DNA of 64,000 nucleotides from Pholiota molesta (GCA_014925825.1 JACGCK010000235.1:1-64000), one strand, 5' to 3'; shown: positions 11,603 to 24,837, numbered from the stretch's first letter. The notes: a model not told the origin generated them from the sequence alone. Program-made: numbers and translations.

Positions 11603-13625
11603 ACACATATACACCTCTTCATCAAGGCCGAATCTGCTCCCAAATCAGTTCTGAAATTCTCCTCTCCCACCGGAATCAATTTATGTCGCCAAATTCTCGT
11701 TGCAGCCCTACCTTTTTGCCCTCATGACTATCAATTGGCCGGGGTAGCTGCTATTTTAGACGGACACGACTTTCTCGCGGTGTCTGCCACTGGATCCGGC
11801 AAGACTGCGTATACGTACATGACGCTACTTGTAATCAAGGCCATTCAGAAGGATCCTGGCGAGTTCCGATCTGCCAGATTTCCGCTGAATGCGGCTATCA
11901 TAGTAATATCCCCTACTACGGCTCTAGAGGAAGATCAGGTAAGTGAACTCCAATTGAGAATATATTGCCACTCATATGGCACACTTTGACTCTTAGGAAT
12001 CAAAAATTCGTACATTCGGGCTCACCGCGCAAGCTGTCAACAGTATCACGAAAGAAGAAGCGAACAAAAATGATGTGAATATTTGGAAATCAGTTGAAGC
12101 CGAAACCGATGTTGTTTTGGTCTCTCCGGAGATGCTTTCGACCCCAGGTTTTCAGTATCTGGTTAATAGCCGAATTTTCTCTGCCCGATTGTATGCGATC
12201 TGCTTCGATGAAGTCCATTTACTGAACAGTTGGGGCCAGAGTTTTCGTGTGGACTTCCAGCAAATAGCTTTTGTTCGCCGAAGATTTCTTCGACATATCA
12301 TTCTGTTTGGAACAACGGCAACTCTTCGAATTGGCCTGCCAATGCAGACAATATTAAATTTCTTGGGTTTCAATGAAGGCAACTTTATTCTCCATCGTCG
12401 ATCCAATGCGCGTCCAGACATCAAACTTATCGTCCGCACACTCAATGCCACTCACTCCACTGAACGCTTCCCGCAACTAGACTGGGTCCTGAATGCGAAA
12501 GGGAAGACACTTATTTTCTGTCCTACCATACGCTTCGGATTCAAACTGGCCGTTTACCTCCATCTCAATCCTCAGAGTTCGGGTCTTGATCAAAATATTC
12601 GACTTTTCAATTCCCTCAATACTGCTAATTACAATCGAGAAACTTTGGCACTACTTGAAGGAAATACTAGTAGGTCAAATATCACTATTGCTACCGACAA
12701 ACTATCCGTTGGCGTCGACATCGCAGACTTCCAAACCGTTGTCATAATTGACCCCAAAAATATGGATGATCTGTGGCAGAAGGCGGGGCACGTCGGCCGC
12801 GATCGGTCAAAAGTGTCCAATGCAGAAGTCGTGGTTTATTTTCCGAAGGAAGTCGTAAAGGCTGCGGAGCATTTTGCAGAGGCTTTAGATCAGCCCGCGT
12901 TTGAAGAAGAAACTTCGAAAAGGAAACGCAAACGTACATCAAAGAAGGCTGTCAATGGTGGGAACTCCGAGGACGTCGATGAAGATACAGCGAGCCTGTA
13001 CAGATTTATTACGGCACCATGTAAGCACGTTGAAATCGACCGTCAGTACGGCAACAGCAACGACGAACCGTGTTCTTCAGCGTGTCTGACTTGTGCAACA
13101 TCCCCTCCATCGACAATGTCATCAGACGACTGTGTATGCAGTGGGTGCCACCCCGAGGCGCCTGCCATCCCTCTTTCCAAAGCAACACGGCCCAAACAGG
13201 TCGCCGTCAACCTTCGTGTCACCAAAGCCATGCGCAGTCTTGGAACCCAATCACTCGAAGAATTTCGCGAAGAAATCTACTTCAGCACCGCGGACGATAT
13301 ATCTACCGGAATGGTCCCCATATTTTCTTTTCTCCCCGACGCTACAATCAGCGCACTCCTCGACAACTTCCCCACCCTTTTATCTAAATCTACCATCGAG
13401 CCTCTTATGCAACCGGACCTCGCTGACAGTCACAATGCGGCACGACAACTTCTTGCACCATTTCTCAAGGACAATCCATACATTGTCGATCGAAGCTATG
13501 ATTTACTGTCTGTACTCTGGCGCCTTCACCTCACATTTGACGGTATCCGGGAGGAGAAGAAACAAGCGCAGAAAACGAAGCGGGACGCAAGACGCGTGGA
13601 TAATGGCATTAGGGACGAGGACTAG
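11603..13625 (+). CDS. RecQ-like superfamily II DNA helicase (5' end unresolved)
   Basis: Two exons are clear: up to 11938, then 11997-13625 after a 58-bp GTAAGT...TTAG intron, phase 0. The frame is open from 11603 but has no in-frame ATG before the helicase core, so an upstream exon is likely missing. Motifs in order: a Q-motif-like PHDYQL, Walker A SATGSGKT, ISPTTALEEDQ, the DEVH box, a GTTATL motif III, then the second RecA lobe with TLIFCPT, ATDKLSVGVDIADF and GHVGRDRS. The C-terminus has a cysteine-rich segment (PCSSACLTC...CVCSGCHPE) resembling a zinc-binding domain. This family of RecQ-like helicases is common in mushroom genomes. It converges on the DUF6589 gene, 52 bp between stops. 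Inferred role: unwinding during transposition of the host element. Confidence 0.85.
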
Positions 13626-13677
13626 GTATAACTATCCAATCCTCCGTTGTACTATCTGAACTATAGGCAATCTAAGT

Positions 13678-16600
13678 TTAATCAGTATCTTCTCCATCGC
13701 CTTCGCCGTCGCCATCGCCGTCTGAGTCCGACTCGGAGCCGCCTTCCAATATTTCGTCAACGGTTGACTGGATGTCGCGCTCTGACAGGGACCGTGCAAT
13801 TAAGCGCCCACCGGATACAACGTTCGTGAAGCGCAGTGTCTCCGGTGGTTGCCCTATGAATTCAGGAAATAAATCATCGTTGTCAGAATCAGAATCGGAA
13901 TCAAGTTCCCGGTCGATTAGTACATCTGGTAATGTGTCGCCATCTTCATTATGAGCTTCGGGGGCATGGCCATCCAAGTCTTCATGAGGGATTGAGATTT
14001 CTGTTTGCTGGCTGAGATTGCGTGAGTGTGTACTTTTGTGAATCCACTTCTCTAACTTGCTGTTTGCCAGATTTGCTGCACCCTTTTGGTAATCGTCCTT
14101 GAAAACGTCTGCGTCAAATGTTCGGCTGGTATGGAAGGAGTGGAGCTCCGTGCTTTTGTAGACGCTGAGCAGGGTATGCAATTCTCCAAGGTGCGCTACT
14201 TCGGCATGCTTTCCTGATCTTTTCTGAAGGCCAACGCCATCGAACCAGGAGAGTTTAAGACGTGCGACATGGTGGAGATTTCGCGACCAGGTTTTGCGGA
14301 TGAATTTGTCACCATAATCCACACCTTTGCGTTCCACAACGGCCTCGAGCAGGCGATTGAAGTACTCCTGCACGAAGTCCCCTGCAGACCAGTGCCCTGC
14401 AAGTCCGGTGAGATTTACCAGTGTCATTTGAAGTAGTCCACGGCGTAATTCTTCACTCGATTCGATTTCTAGCATTGCAATCATCTCGAGAACGTAGGCC
14501 ATGTACTTTGCATGTGACGATCCTGCAAATGTAAAGACCATAGTCTTAACGATCTCCCATACACGTCCAACATCGCCTTCTGCAGTGGCTAGGGACAATT
14601 CGCGAGCCATCATTGCCTCACGCATGAATGCAATAGAGCGGGCAAGGACCTGATCACCGGAGAAATTGGGATTGGGCTTGATTTCAGGTGGATGGACGAA
14701 CGTTGTCTGTGAAGTGGGAATGATGGTGTCTGTGGGTAGAAATTGAGCACCTCGCATGATCCGTTCTTGGGCGCGCATGCTCGTAAATGACTGATAGAGT
14801 TTTCGGGCGCCTAATTGGAGATCCTCGTACGAGGGCAGATTCTTCTTCATTGCGAGCTTATTGAAGTGTGCGAACAGATCGTCTGTTACGAGTCTTTTTT
14901 GAAAAAAAAGTGAGTTCTTTAATCCTGAGCCGCGCCCCAAATTTTGTCGTCAGTTTCGGTACTGTGAGAAATTCTTGGTAATCAACCGGCCCGGTCTTGG
15001 AATCCCTGGCTTGTTCTGCTGTCTCATCCCATATATTTGCTATTTAAATTCTACAGATAACATGTTGGATGTATCAAATATATTCTTATAGCTTTATATT
15101 GTATTTTAGTGGGGAGTTTGTGTCGTATTACAATGGCCATCGCGGAACATCGAACACTGAGTGACACATTCGGAGATTGAAGCTCCGCTTGAAAATGAAA
15201 TCAATGTTGATTTCACTCTTGCAGCAGCAGCACCCTCTCCACCACCGCGCGCCGTGTGCCCCTCCCTCCATCGAGGATGTGGGCAGGCGCGAGACAGCTG
15301 CGCCTAGAACGACACGCCACCACGTGCACCGCCGCCAGCCGCCAACCCGCGCGTGCCACGTCATCACCGGCCTACAACAAGCGCGAACGCGCAGCCCAAG
15401 GCACCCCACCCAGCAACCAACGGAGTGCCCGCGACTCGCGACACACCGCAAGGCCCGGCACCCAATCGCGCACCACGAGGTACCGCCACCGCGAGCGGGC
15501 GAGCGAGCGCCGCAGAAGAGGGAGGGTGAGGGAGGGCAAGGAGCGCTGTCGCCGCACAACAACGGAACCCATACCAAAGCGGCCACCCCGCTCCCAATTC
15601 GCCGTCTCCACCGCCTCCACCTCTCCCACCTCCTCCTCCACCCCCACATCCAGCCGCAGCCGCACCACCACCACCTCGACCACCTCGCCCCTCTCCCCCT
15701 CACGGTGCCACGCCCCCGCCTCCGACATCCACAACAACCCAACTGTGGCATCCACGGCCACTGCCACGTCGCGGCGGCGCAGCAGCGGCAGCGGCTCGAC
15801 GTCCGCCTCTAGCGCGACCGGCGACGGTGCGGGCGATGGCGGGTTCCCAGTCGGGCTGGGCGCAGCGGGCGCGGGCTGGGCAGGCCGGGCGCGTAAGGAG
15901 CGGGCGTAGCCCGGAGCTGGACGGGTATGGCGCGGGCGACGGGTACATCAGCAACGATGGACCAGCGCCACTTCCAGGCTCGGCGGCAACGCGCCGGACC
16001 TACACCCGTGTGCGTATCCGTACGACGACGCGCAGGGCGGCTCGTCCGACGTCACGCCCGCGGGCGCCACGGGCGATAGGAACGGGCGCCGCGGGAGCCA
16101 GCCAACGACAGGTATCACCCGACGGCGCTCGAATGATGGCGCCCGACGGTGCACAAATGGGCGGGACGGTGGTGGGTATAATACCCACCCCATCATAATA
16201 CCGTCTCCACGTACTATGAAGCCTGCAATATGCAGGCTTCTGAGGCGGGGAGATGCGACTTGATGGGGTTTCGCCGCTAGGATGTGCAAGACATGCCTTG
16301 CCTCGCGTTGCCTTGCTCAAAGTCACTCAAGCATGCACAACATACACAGAGCAGCTCTATGTACTTCAGAACACATCCCGATGCACGCGCAATGCACGCA
16401 ACCATCCGCGCACAGAGCTGCCGCAACACGCCGCGCACGCACTTTGCGCGCACTTGGAACAGAAGCTGTGGTAGTCACATGACCTGACGCACTAGTGTAC
16501 ACAAGTCACACTCCACCCAAGTGCCGCCATATACGGGCTTGCACAAGCACACACAGCACCTCACAGCACTCTCAGAAGTCGCTACAAGGCCTAGAATATT

Positions 16601-19595
16601 TTGCATACATATGGAACACATCCCGGACATTAATTGGACAAATATTGCATCGGAATTCAGATGGCACACATGCAGCACCAAGTGCATGCTTAAGTGCCTT
16701 ATTTTTAGCATTTTATTCTGTAGCTCACCATTTGCTCACCATTGTTTTGTATCTAGCTTTTTGGACAGTTTGTCTCACACCTTTCTGCCACTTTAGATAA
16801 ATTGAATATGAGCTATTGCTTCCTTAGTATTTAAATTCCTGTAACTTGCTCAAACAAAACAATATACTGGCAAAATTCTATGGACATGGTAAACAATTCT
16901 GGGGACCAGATGGAAGAGGAGACAGAAATTCTTGGGACATGGGGAACAATTCTGGGGAGTGGAAAAATCTGGCAATCTGGGGCAGGAAGATAGGAAGAAA
17001 TTCTGTACATAAGAAAAAGGGACCTGGAGACTGGATATCTGGAGCAGGAAAAGAGAACAGAAATTCTGAGGACATGGAAACAGTTCTGGGAACTGGGGGA
17101 TATATTTTTATAGTATAAAAGCAGCTTAAGAGCCTCTAAATACAATGTTGATACAATGCATCTTTACTGATATACAATATGTTTGCAATAGAAAATATAT
17201 ATACTTTACCACCTTATATCAAGCCTACTGTAGAATTCTGAATATTGGAACATACACTGTGCTCTTGGTGTGCCTCAGGACTTCAAGCATATAGCTATTA
17301 GATAGTTATAGTATACTTATCTCAAAATATCTTCTGGTATATTTAGACCAAATTTAGACCTTTGGATATACTTTGCAGTGGCAGCTGTGGCACTGCCCTC
17401 TATTGTAATTCAGGAATTCCATGATTTGGGCTTGATTTGGGCAGTCTGTGCGGCTTGACTTACTTATAAAAAATATACAAATATACAAATTCTAAATTTA
17501 AAAAAAGACTCAATGCCATGCCATGCTATGCAATGGCCACTAAACCAAGTTTGAAAGTATAACCTATAAGAAATTAATCACACTTATGATGATTTATGAA
17601 GAAAATAAGTTTACCTCCAGCAGTCAAGAATGCGAGCGTCTAGAACCAAAAACGCGAAGTCCCGGCTGTTGTAAAAGTCAACCTTCTTGAGATTTGATGG
17701 CTTCTTATGCCCAATCTTCGAAGCACTGTGCACAAGACGTGAAGGATCTTCAGTTAACGGTGGGCCCCAATGTGATTCAAAGATTCGGCTCAGATTGGTC
17801 CATTCAGTATGCCACCATTCAAGGACGGGTTGAACGATACGCATCGACTCGAGGTTGTTGTCATGGAACTGTAGATATTCCTTGAGCTGCACCATCTTCT
17901 CAAAGGTTAGTCCATCACCACCAATGGGGAATAGACGGTCCTTGAACGAGTCGCTTGTTTGTCCTGTCTGTTCCAAAAAATCCAATAGCGCAGCATTGAG
18001 ATCTGTTGTGACTGTTTCATTGCGACTGCTTGATGCCAATGGGTGTACTTTGGAAGCCTTGACTTCGAGAGGCTGTTTAGCAGCCTTAGTTCGATAGCGT
18101 AGTGAGATTTCAGGCTCAAGGAATGCGAGGGATGGAATATGATGAATGAGTGTGCTGAGCCACTGGAGCATGCATATCTCCGCAATGTGCGTGTTGTCAA
18201 TAAGCTGGTGGAGACCATGAAATGTCAGTGCTGTTCGAGGGTGCGCGGATCGGAATTCTTGTACATTCTTCAGATCGAAGGCCGAAATATCGACACGGCT
18301 GTCCAGTTCAATCTCGTAGTACGTCGCCGCAAGTCCAATGTTGAGTCGATTTTGGCGCCCAAATGCAGTATCTCGCTGGACGAGGTAGTTTTGGACGTTA
18401 TCGAGCCGGATAATACCAATTGTTGCGGGGTCAAGTCCATGCGAGAGGGTCAATGCAGCTTCGCATTCTGCAAGTGCATCCATAGAGCGAATAACTGTGT
18501 TGTAAGAGGGCATATCACCTATGCGACTGCGATACCGAAAGAGATCGAATGGGGCCTTCGATCCAAAATATACGAGAGCACTTGCTAATGGAAGGAGTTT
18601 GGCGCGCGATGAGCGCGAGTAGTTGATACTACTTATTACGTTGACAGCAACCTTCAGTCATGCTCGTAAATATGATGGTGCCAAGTTTTAGATTGAGATA
18701 AACGCACCAGATGTGGTGGGCGCTTAGTGCGCACCGGTTTTACGCCATCTCCGTTACGAGGACGACGAACTGCCAGTTTGTTGACAAGATCCCAGAGCAG
18801 CGGTTGGTGTGCTGTGATAATGTCTTCCGCCCTCTCGAACGTCAGGGCACCAATATCGCGCCACTCGATCTTCTTTTCGCGTTGGAGCCCTTTATTTGAT
18901 AGCGAGAGATGAAGGCCACTTGAAGTTGCAATCGCAGATTCGGCTTCCCGCGTGAGCTTCTTCAGGATAATCTGCACAGCAAATGAGGTGAGAGCCGCGC
19001 GCACAGGCTTTACGTCGCTGTAAGGGGCATCTGTAGAGTACATGGACATGGAGTTTCGTTCAAGCCGGCCGTAGGAATGCCTGTACCAGCATTCTAGGAT
19101 TTTTGCAGGAGGATATTTGACATGCCCGTTGAAAAAGTGTTGCAGAGTAGCTGTAATAGATTCGCGCAAAGTATCCCACTGCTTCAGACGAGGGTCTTGT
19201 AAGTCGAGCGCCGTGTCTGTAAAATCGAGGTCCGTGGTTGCCTGAGAAGTATAGAAGAGTGCCTTGCTGAAAGTCCAATCGAGTTCTTGCTTCAGAAAGC
19301 CGTGAAAAAGCTTAACCTTGTCAGAAATGGTAAGCGCTGACTTCTTTCCGCGTTTACGACGATCCGTAGGCAATGGAGTATTCTCTTTTCCGTAGGACTT
19401 TCGTTTTAACTGGGAGGAGGCTTTAGGTGTTGCCAGAGCACTGTAATGTGGCTGAATGGGGGAGAAAGCAGTAGAATAATAGCCAGATACCCCTGTACCA
19501 GGAGTATTCCAAGATGTAGAGTAATTAGCCAAGGGAGTGTGCGTATTAAGTTTATAAGGAGTGTGTAGAGCATCAGTTTGTTGAGATTCCGACAT
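13678..19595 (-). CDS. DUF6589 protein, three exons, one 2.7-kb intron
   Basis: Predicted exons: 19595-18708, 18651-17615 and 14893-13678, giving about 1,046 residues in frame. Intron 1 is 56 bp (GTGCGT...GAAG). Intron 2 starts with GTAAAC after the codon for DCW-R and resumes at LVTDDLFAHFNKLA; it is 2,721 bp because repeat copy B lies in it. DUF6589 features include LTSFAVQII, RLDNVQNYLVQRD, HPLASSSRNET, GGDGLTF, WWHTEWT, AEGDVGRVWEI and QEYFNRLLEAVVERKG. The conserved acids in LDNVQ, GGDG and RLLE are placed as in a DDE nuclease (inference). The C-terminus is a low-complexity acidic D/S/E tail. The third acceptor (AAAAAAG) is weak but is the one that keeps frame and domain continuity. Confidence 0.8.
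15873..17550 (+). repeat. Dispersed repeat, copy B, inside a DUF6589 intron
   Basis: Same family and orientation as 198-1825. It lies antisense within the second DUF6589 intron. Upstream, 15128-15872 is a GC-rich, compositionally biased stretch (CACC, CCTCC and GCGG runs) that may belong to the same insertion but has no counterpart in copy A. Overlapping ORFs in it (for example 15177-15909) have repetitive composition and I do not accept them as genes. No target duplication could be defined. Confidence 0.85.
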
Positions 19596-19926
19596 GAGAA
19601 GCCTTAGTTTGCATGTAGATTAAGCAGGGAATTATGTTTACAGCAAGCAGACGCGCAGACGCGTCGTGTATATTAGTCACATGGTACATCGTGGGAGTAA
19701 ATAGCGTGGAAAAATTGTTACGCCAGTATACACGCCGCGTTTGCAAGCAGACTCCGAATGCCAAGTTGATCGACTTTATCATCAGCCGCATTTCGGAGTC
19801 TGCCTACGGGAGACTAATATCGCGGGCGGTTGACCAACGAGCGATAAGATTCCTGTTTGTCTGAGCATATAAGCTCGTTATCCACTCGCTCAAGCAATAA
19901 CTAATACACCGTTGTACATACAATAC
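19596..19926. other. Intergenic gap between the two minus-strand genes
   Basis: About 330 bp between the DUF6589 start and the 3' end of the zinc-finger gene. It should hold the DUF6589 promoter and the zinc-finger gene terminator, but I recognise no specific motif. Confidence 0.5.
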
Positions 19927-22900
19927 TTAGAAATATAATTTAAGGACTTTGTTAGCTGGAGGAGTATGATAACTAGAGGTAGTTGTTGCAATTGACATTG
20001 CAGCAGATGAGTATGCTCTCTTGCGAGAATCACCGGCGGTTGGCGTCGAAGTCATCTCTTCTGCAGGGGGTGGGATACTTTGTGCTTGTAAGCCTCCGCC
20101 TGTTCCTACACCTTGACCGCCTTGACTTCCGTGATCTGATGACATTTCTTGATCTTCCATCGTGCCATGCGCTGTTTTCTCCACGGGCTCGACAGCATCA
20201 CTGTTGGGGATACCCCACCTGTCTCGGAAACCTCTCGTTAGCTCTGCTTCTACACCCATCTTCTCCTCCTCCGATCGACTGATATGGGACGCGAGCCGAA
20301 GTGGAATAGGAATTGGGGGTAATGTGGTGTCAGCACTCGTGTGGTCGATGTGTTCACTGATCATATGGTAAATGAAGTTATATTTCCAGAATGTTTTGTC
20401 GCACATCGAGCATTGGAGAGGGATATTGGTGCATGGCGAACTCTGGGTAGAGGTACACGCTGAAGAATACCGTAGGCCGGCGTAGTGGTATTCACAGTCG
20501 GATAGGATTGACGGACTTTTTCCGGGACGAACAGTGAGGTGTGTTTTGCACTTTCCCTCCTGGCCGCACCATCCGCATGGATTGGGCCCGATCGACGGTA
20601 CATTTTGCTGGAGAGCATGGGTGTAAGTATTCATACTCGGAGTGAGAGTGCAATTTGCATACCATAATTGTGCCAAGGCTGATATCTTCATCGTCATTTA
20701 GGTACCACTCGAAATCCGCATCCCGTACTCGTAAAGCAAGAAGAATGTGTTTACCGACGTGATCCCTCATCTGTGTAAGCTTCAACTCAGCCTTGCAGAG
20801 CTTGCAAGCGATCCTATCCTTCCCAAGAAGTTTCTGGAACGGTGTCGAAGATGTGCCATTTGCCTCGGGGGTGATATAGAGCCCAGATGTTTGAGTCGAC
20901 GAAAGGGAATATGGTAATGCACAATCCGCGATAGAGATCTTTGGCAAAGTAGTTAGATTCCCAAGAAGTCATTTTCACCTGGGGAGAGCGAGGCCCAACA
21001 TTCGTCCATTACTGATTTAAGATCCCTATGCTTCAGAGCCCATGCAATGTCGTCGCCAGATTCCCCAGCAGTAATAGCAGGCTCAAGCGGCGTGAATCCG
21101 GCTCCAGGGACTCGTAAGATGTAGCTTTTCTGCGATGTAACACCTTTATTAGACTGAACGCGTATGTACTTTCGTGTCCAGACCCAATCGAAATCGTCGC
21201 CCGCATGCTGTTCCTGATTAGCTGGTGTTAAATGAAGAATCTGTATAGTAACTGTTGTTGATTTTGTGCCCGATGCTGAGAGATCGTTGACTGGGAGAGA
21301 TTTGAGTTCTCTTTGTGTACCGCGCTGCTGGAAACTGATCACCTCTCCAACTGCGAAGCAAATTTTATCGGGGAGTTGTACTAGGAATCCACCAAGATCG
21401 CCACGCTTCATAATATGAGTTTGATCGGGGAGACCATCCGGATCGTTGAGTGCGTGTATACGCTGTATAGACTCGTTGATTGTGATATCGCGTACTCGAA
21501 GATTCCGCTGAATTGACTTCCGCGCCCTCTCCGACACGAGATATTCAGCAACAAGCGCGTCAATGTGCCGCGGCTTCGAAAGCCCAACATCGAAATACGG
21601 GCTCCGTTTGCGTGAGGTTGAAGGATTTAGTACCTCTTCCAAAGGCGCTTCAGATTCTTGCAAAGGATTTGAATTGTCGGCCTCAAACTCGTCATCATCA
21701 TCATTGTCCACATCGACTCCAGGTCCCGCAGTGCCTTCGTCCGAGTCCACTTCGACTGCGCGAGTTAGACTGCCTTGGAGCCTTTGCGGATCGGAGTCAT
21801 CGTCTTCATCGGCATCTGTCTCGTTGATAACGGCTCGTGAACCAACGTAGTCACCTTCAGGGCGGAGATGATCGATTTGGGGATTGGAAAATAAAGTGTC
21901 CCAGTCGACAGAATGCCCTTCAAGGTCAAGGGAAAACTCATCCAGCAGGCGATCAGCAGTATTTCGCCCAGCAAGATAAGATTGTGTTATGTCGACGTCA
22001 CCAACGCAGACATCGCCTGTCCATGTCTCTGGATTGAGATGATCTCCCGCACGGCTACCGCGAATATTTCGCCTCTTGTGCCCTTGATACAAGTCAGGGT
22101 TTCTCTCAAAGATGGCATTGATTTCGGCGCCAACACTGAGCTTGTGTGCGAGCTGTAAGATATCAAAGTTTCGTGCATGGTCTTGCATCCGGACATTTGA
22201 AAAAATCCCTTCCAACCGGTCAGAACCTTCGAAGAGGATGTGGTAATCAAGGTTCGGGTCTAAAACCTTCAAGCGTGCGGCGGTGTAAAAGACACTTTTT
22301 ACAACAGATTGTGAGTCCGCGAACAGTGCGCTATTCATAAATCCTCCTCGGTGTTTTAGGTGCATAGCGGTAAGCAGATGGGAATATGTTGCGAGAGATT
22401 TAAGCTGATCTGATAGTGACATATCGATATTCATAAATGGTTCAAGGAAGTAAGAAAGAAGAGTTGCCAGAAAACGGATTTTTCGAAGGCGATATGCAAA
22501 GTTGGGCTCGGTAGATGGGGGTGGGGCCTTCTTCGATCCATCAAGAAGGTGCGTCAGTAAATTTACTGCCAATGGTACGTTTTGCTTGTCTGCTGGATTC
22601 AGAAGCGCATCAGCTTGTGTCTCCGTTAACCCAGACATTATTTGGAGCGTGCGTTTAAAATCTTCGCGCGTTAGAAAGGTATCTGCGATCTGTATCCCCT
22701 TTTTTGATCTGATCATTGACGCGAAGCGCTTGATGATGTGTTTAGGATCGCTTGTCATAACAAGACCATGGCGTCCGGTAAAGTGATTGAAACCTGGGAG
22801 ACTGTATAGACACTTCCCAATCTCAGAATTAGGATCGATTTCCTCGAGAATTCCCAATTTGTAGCGCATTGACCGAAATGATGATTCGCCGTCAGTTGCC

Positions 22901-24837
22901 AGAGTAAAAATAGGACCGTGTTTGCGTTCTCCATCAGGATGTGTTCTGTATATCTCGAGAAATCGTGCGACCCAGTTAGAAAGTTCATCGCCCACTTCAC
23001 TTTTGCAAGACGGAGATAGGACCAGTGGAGAAGGGTAGTAATTATCGTGTCCTGTGGTCGGAGCGAGAGCAAGTACCGTACCATCCTTTCCGTGATGGCA
23101 CACAGCTGGATTATCAGACAATGCCTTTGATAGATCAGCAATATCTTGAAAGCTGTCGACGTGAAGCCCATTTGGTGCCTTGCTAGAGTGTTCCCGGCAT
23201 ACACCTAGTATACACCCGTTTTGATGATCATACCGACATGCCTCTTCCAATGCGACTCCATCAATCATTAGTGTTTGACCGACGAGGTGGTTACTAGGAG
23301 CCGGTCGTCCATTCTCTCCAAGAATTGAAGATATATTGCGACTGATTTCGGGATCGTCTGGTACTCCAGTTGAGACAGTAAGTTCAGGAATAGGCTTTCG
23401 CCGTTTGACTGTGGAATTTGATGGGTATGATTCTTCTTTCTGGAAGACATAGAGTAAGCGCGATCCACCAAGTGCTGTAGCTAGAAATGCAATGTCGAGC
23501 TGTCGTGTAGACCAACCAGAGCGCGGACGATAAACGCCTTCGATAGCACGCTGAAGTTTTGAATAAATTGCGGCAGGTGATGCACCATTGCATATACTGA
23601 TTGACAGAATGGTAGATACACCGCCGATTTTATGCTGTGATAGGAGCATGATCAATCGTTTATAATCGTCGACTTTTGACTTCAGGCGCTCATGGGCCAT
23701 ACGCTTTGTACGAAGCTGAAAAATGAATAGATTAAACGACCAAGATTGGCAAGCTCCACTAAATATAGAACATTACCTTCGTTTCCGTGCGTCTCAATCT
23801 TTTCAACAAATCGAGCATCAATTTTCCGGCCTGATAGTGGTTGAGATAAATCCACGGTGTATGGGGTAGCGCATCGCCAGTAGCTTGTGACATGAACTTT
23901 GAGAGCACTTCAGAGCCGACAAGACCCTTGCAAGCAGAGCAGTTTCCCCGATTCAGATCATCTTCGGTGGTCAGGTACTCCTCGCAATCTACTGAACGAA
24001 GTCTAACTTGTTCACCATTAATTCCCTCCAGTGTCCAAGGCATCGTCCGGCGCTCATGTTGGTGATAAGCGTAGGTGTCCCAAATCGATCCCGGAACCCA
24101 ATGTACCCACTGCCCGGGGCAGGGTGGGATGAGGTGAGATTTTGACGTAGATTGGGAATTATTATTTCTTGATCGCTGCCGCGTAGGTGTATCATCTGTC
24201 GAGGATTGATTTCGAGTGGGGCGATCATCCTCTATCTCGGTATTCTCGTCAATAGAAGGTATTACAAAATTAGTTCTGTGGCGATAAGATTCTGTTTGTG
24301 TGAATGTCGGATGTGTCGCACGCGGTGTAGATGATGGACCAGCACCGGGGGTACTTGGCATGTGTGTATTTCCTGAAATAACTGAAGCACCATGTGCATG
24401 TGGAATTCGAGGGCTTGTAGGAACTTCCAGGTAAGTATTTGAGGCTAATGAACGATGCTGAGAATCAACGTTCCGAGTCATACATAGATGAATTGTGATT
24501 GAATTCTCATACATGATGTTTCAAATGCAGTCACTCTCGCTTTCTCCGCCCTCCGTTGCTCCCTCCAATTGCTGAGACTCCTGTCAAACCTTTCCTTCTC
24601 CTTCTTGCAGCTTGGAGTTCCTCGATGTTCGACGATTGCCTTTGTCGACCTTGTCTTTCCAATTTTATAGAACTTGGAACAGATATCACATTTGAGGTAA
24701 TCTTGACCAGATGCGGCATCGTAATACACTGGAAGCTGTGAAGATCGTCCCCCTTGCGTGTGGAGAACTGTTACCAGCTCTTCTGGCTCTCGAAGGATGG
24801 TATTGAAGTAGAGACCGAGGTATGCTGGAATTGCCAT
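19927..24837 (-). CDS. Candidate DDE transposase with C-terminal zinc fingers
   Basis: A multi-exon gene from ATG 24837. The first exon reaches about 24518 and its junction to the next ORF (to 23777) is not certain. A clean 61-bp intron (23776-23716, GTAATG...TTTCAG) leads into the main exon (23715 to about 20953), and a 55-bp intron (20662-20608) precedes the last exon (20607-19927). N-terminal CDICSKFY could bind zinc. The core has conserved acids in LMIDGVALEE, TLATDGESSFR, CxPKH-like SDPKHIIKRF, and SDRLEGIF. The end has CKLC...H...H and PCGWCG...CEYHYA zinc motifs. Near 20947 the frame shifts, either through an unpredicted intron or a small indel. I recognise this as a family widespread in Agaricomycetes; the D-D-E reading is inference. 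Confidence 0.7.

Noticed and set aside
14943..15045. Possible extra DUF6589 exon on the minus strand (WDETAEQARDSKTGP...)
   Set aside because: It reads like coding sequence, but it does not join DCWR to LVTDDLF in frame without breaking the domain; kept as part of the intron.
15177..15909. Long overlapping ORFs on both strands in GC-rich DNA
   Set aside because: Biased His/Pro/Arg/Ser composition in all frames from CACC/CCTCC runs; typical of low-complexity GC-rich sequence.
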